In this document: positions 61,258 through 64,000 of the stretch, in pieces | Layout: the number at the start of each line of letters is the position of its first letter | Numbering within the stretch: the stretch's first letter is position 1 | Source: CAWEEP01 sp963808125 | GTDB taxonomy: Bacteria > Chloroflexota > Dormibacteria > Aeolococcales > Aeolococcaceae | DNA: 64,000 nt | Reading direction: 5' to 3' | Assembly (NCBI GenBank): GCA_963808125.1 | Contig: CAWEEP010000007.1 | Coordinates: 18,181-82,180 of the forward strand | Translations under genes and position numbers: made by a program | The notes under the pieces: generated by a model | What the model saw: the letters and a program-made list of their open reading frames with translations, nothing else | Told to the model about the DNA's origin: nothing | Database searches by the model: none

Positions 61258-64000
61258 CTACCGCAGAATCTCACAATCGGGCCAAATCTTCCTGATGGCA
61301 GCATCGGTTACCTCGGTTTCACTGACACGGATCTGCTTGAGTTGTTTTAGATTTCCGAGCATATGAATACCGATGTCGGTAACCTTGGTGCCGGCTAGAC
61401 CAGAAAGCGGAGGTTCGTGAGCTTCGAGATGGACCTCATGCCGCTATCAGCCACGGGAGCACCGCCGAGATACAACATGCCGGAGATCCGTGAGGTTATC
61501 AATGTGCTGCAATCCCAGACTATCCACCGAGGTGCCACTGAGCCAAAGCTTCTGAACGTACTTTCGCATCTTCCAAACGAATAATATCGTCATTCCCAAT
61601 GTGTCCTTGGCCGTTAAACGAAATCTCTTTGACGGTGAAGGGACTTGATGGAAGATTGGTGATGCTTTGAATGTGACGGGGCGCTGAGTTTCATCTTTTG
61701 GAGGTCAGCAGGTCCAACAAACACCGTGCCACCTTTTGCAAGAACCCATTCGGCAAGTGACCGCTGGGGGTCGGTAGCTACGGCATTTGGAGATAAGCCT
61801 ATCTGCATTTGTCCTATGTGAAAGAGGCGAATAGTATACCATCTATCTCCATTCTCACTATCCGGAATAGACAAGACTTGCTCGTCGTTTTCTTTCCGCA
61901 AAGTGACGGGGCTTCGCTTATCTATACCGGTTGCCCCACGGTGCTCAGTAATCGCCACAATTCTGAAATCAGAATCAAGTTCTCCTATGGGGAGAGTCAA
62001 GATAGCACTCTTATCAGCACCCCTTTCTTCCGCAGGCTTTCCCCACATTGGCATCCAATGCTTTCCATTGACATAGGTAGGTTCATTCTGGCCATCATGA
62101 CGCCCCGGTTTTGATGCGAACCCATTTTCCCAGTAAATGCCGTCGGGTCTTATGTGTAGTTTGGAATCACCGTGGATCGAGTGCTTCTATTACAATTTCT
62201 CTTTGGGCCGTTGTCTCCGGTTGGCTCAGTGAAAGAGTAGCACTTGGAGAAGATATACCAGCCTGCATCTGCCACACATAAATTGTCCCATCTGCACTGC
62301 CCGATAGGGCGTATTTTCCGTCTCTGGAAAACGCCAGCGACAGCACTGCTGCTTGAATGCAATCGACTTTATACAGCAGTTTGCCATTTTCGGCATCCCA
62401 AAGACGAATCGCATGGTCGGAATCGGCACGATAGCCCCAAAAGTCTTCGTCACATCCACCGCCGCCGGAAAGGATGTATTTTCCATCGGGTGAATATGCA
62501 ACTGCCCAAACCCATTGCCGATGCTCTTGCAGGTCGTGCAAAAGTCGTCCGTTGCGGAGATCCCAGATTCTCACACGATTAGCATCCGGAGGTATGCCTT
62601 TTACCTTGAAGCAGCGACCGGTCCCAGCGACTACACGGTTTCCGTCCGGGGATATGGCGACCGATTCACAATAGGCCATTTGGGTTGTCGATGTGACGGG
62701 GTGGATTTTGCCATCCTGAAAGTTGAGAATCTTCATGTCTTCCAGGGCTCCTAAGATACCTGAATCATTTGGCAGGAAAGCGAAACATTTGATATATTCA
62801 TTCATCCTTGCAGAAACTGGGTAGCTTTTCATGTCACAGAGAATGGCTTTCCCGACTTGTGTGCAGCGACCAGCGTACAAGCATTGTTGAATTCTACCGT
62901 GGCGTTCTCATTCTTGGGACTTACCAGGGGAATATGAAAGCTACGCTTTCCATCCCCTGTATCTGCCTGAATTGTCCACACGTTTGCTCGGTCGGCGACG
63001 AACACTTTGTCGCCATATCGACCGAACTGCAAACCACCAATCTCAGACACGAAGTCGCTCTTCTTCCAAACCTCCTGAAACGTTTGGAGATTCCATAGTC
63101 GGACTGTTTTGTCATCACCACCGGAAGATGCAAAGCGACCATCTGGAGAAAAGGCCAAGTGTTGTACACCACCTGTATGACCTCGAAGAGTTGAGACTTG
63201 TGTCATCAGTTTGGTGGGAGATGAGTGCGAGGGTAAAGAACCAGATTGCGTGGTCGGCATTTCTGTCTTCGGTTCGGAAAGTTTCTCCAGATGGATCTGT
63301 GTGGCCACAACCATTCCCCCTACGGGTGCGAACCATTGTTCCGATGACTTGTATCCAGAGCAGGCTGCTTTGATGACCAATTTACCACTTGATGGGATAT
63401 GATCAATTCTGATTTGGCGTTGTATTCCAGAACCAGTAACGACTCCTCTGTTGTCTTCGACCGTAAGAGTCGTCGGAGGGATCGACCTCCACATTGTAGA
63501 TGGCTGGTTTCAATTCCGTTTGCTCGTGGTCGGTGGCACCGGGACTGGCACTTTGAGAAGAGGAGCCGTTGTCAGAAAGAGATTCTCCCCCAACTTCCAA
63601 AATCTGTAAAGACAAAGATGTAGTCCCGACTCGGCCCAAATGCTCTCCCCAAAGGATCACCTGACGGATTCCAACTTCCAGCGGCATCGCTATCCTTTTC
63701 CTGCTTGCGAAATGAGGATGTCATCTACATCCTTTCGCCACCGACGCCATTCCTCGCCGCCATATCTTTGCATCAAGTTGGTCCCATAGTACCAGTAATA
63801 GATGTTGTGTGTCTTTGAGGACGGCCGATTGTCCAATAAAAAGGACACTCCATCTCGCATAGCAGGAGTACTGGAGTAACAGCCCATATACGTCCGGCAT
63901 AGAAGCCCAACAGCGGTCCTGGTTGGCGTCGCTGCATCTTTTTCCGAGTAGATTCAATGCACCATTGTTCTTTTGAACGCCATCAAGGAATTTGTCCGCT
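61258..64000 (-). CDS. Large multidomain protein: prenyltransferase-like, PEGA-like, WD40, LRR; 5' end outside window
   Basis: Reading from the right edge: DRCWASMPDVYGLLLQYSCY, MRDGVSFLLDNRPSSKTHNI and YYWYYGTNLMQRYGGEEWRR are squalene/prenyltransferase alpha-repeat motifs, closing with WGEHLGRVGTTSLSLQILEV. Next is a module YNVEVDP ... GVVTGSGIQRQIRIDHIP like that of the neighbouring gene. WD40 repeats follow (VSTLRGHTGGVQHLAFSPDG, DKTVRLWNLQ, VWAVAYSPDGKYILSGGG, AIRLWDAENGKLLYKVD, LSLAFSRDGKYALSGSADGT). A linker with FRIVAITEHRGATGIDK leads to C-terminal leucine-rich repeats (TKVTDIGIHMLGNLKQLKQI and RVSETEVTDAAIRKIWPDCE). Frame changes near 63,690, 63,470, 62,860, 62,170 and in the LRR part. 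Whether all parts form one protein is uncertain. Confidence 0.62.

Noticed and set aside
40110..64000. Recent horizontal transfer of 24 kb of planctomycete DNA into the high-GC genome
   Set aside because: The join lies inside dnaB, several further joins between different sources follow, and no mobile element spans the left boundary. Assembly chimerism explains this better.

Overview
The window looks like a composite of at least three sources, not one genome. Bases 1 to about 40,105 are very GC-rich, with short intergenic gaps, many GTG starts and many ATGA/GTGA stop-start overlaps. Gene content (aspartate-family operon, LprG-like lipoprotein with its MFS partner, ArsA-like ATPase with a C-terminal HSP20-like domain, rplI-dnaB) suggests a high-GC Terrabacteria-type organism such as Chloroflexota, Dormibacterota or a relative. 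This placement is inference. Bases ~40,110-41,275 hold gene fragments of alphaproteobacterial character. From ~41,500 to the end, base composition falls in steps and the content becomes planctomycete-like: PEP-CTERM/HAF-repeat protein, zinc-ribbon proteins, J-like/LamG and WD40/LRR multidomain proteins, and a tyrosine integrase remnant. The last ~8.5 kb is the least GC-rich.

Region by region: 0.5-3.2 kb glycine decarboxylase halves (gcvPA, gcvPB), then pyrE; 3.9-5.3 kb a lipoprotein and a membrane-anchored lytic transglycosylase; 5.5-8.7 kb two-gene Nudix unit, HAD hydrolase, small HTH regulator, DNA polymerase IV; 8.8-9.9 kb a sigma-like protein coupled to an SRPBCC protein; 10-12 kb a GGDEF/EAL protein; 12.1-18.8 kb hom-thrC-thrB-lysC, ychF, tyrA; 18.9-20.2 kb an EamA transporter behind an FMN riboswitch; 20.2-24.6 kb a putative tail-anchored protein, ArsA/Get3-like ATPase, Nudix, cation/Ca2+ exchanger and methyltransferase; 24.7-29.4 kb an ABC transporter remnant, a second EamA protein and a phosphate block (PhoB-like regulator, PhoU, MFS phosphate transporter); 30.3-33.1 kb an ECF sigma factor with a membrane partner; 33.2-36.4 kb lipoproteins and the LprG/P55-like pair; 36.5-40.1 kb cca, a DUF1232 protein, rplI and a dnaB cut off at its 3' end.

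The right part holds a truncated UvrD-type helicase joined to a DUF3786 gene (41.5-43.6 kb), a zinc-ribbon/HD protein, an AT-rich non-coding stretch, a HAF-repeat PEP-CTERM protein, a cell-envelope or lipid-glycan cluster (46.7-55.5 kb: FrhB-like protein, polysaccharide pyruvyl transferase, membrane GT2, HxxxD acyltransferase, methyltransferase, SDR, thioester reductase-SCP2), an integrase remnant with a possible tRNA-end att site, a compact operon of small zinc-ribbon/membrane proteins ending in a SprT-like protease (56.5-58.6 kb), and two large multidomain proteins on the minus strand.

Frameshifts are common in 0.5-4.6 kb, at scattered points up to 40 kb, and in almost every gene after 40 kb. 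The bases missing or added are mostly single, and the protein sequence stays family-like on both sides of each shift. Sequencing or assembly error is therefore the most likely cause, and genes described as frameshifted should not be taken as proven pseudogenes. Region 4.6-24.6 kb is clean.
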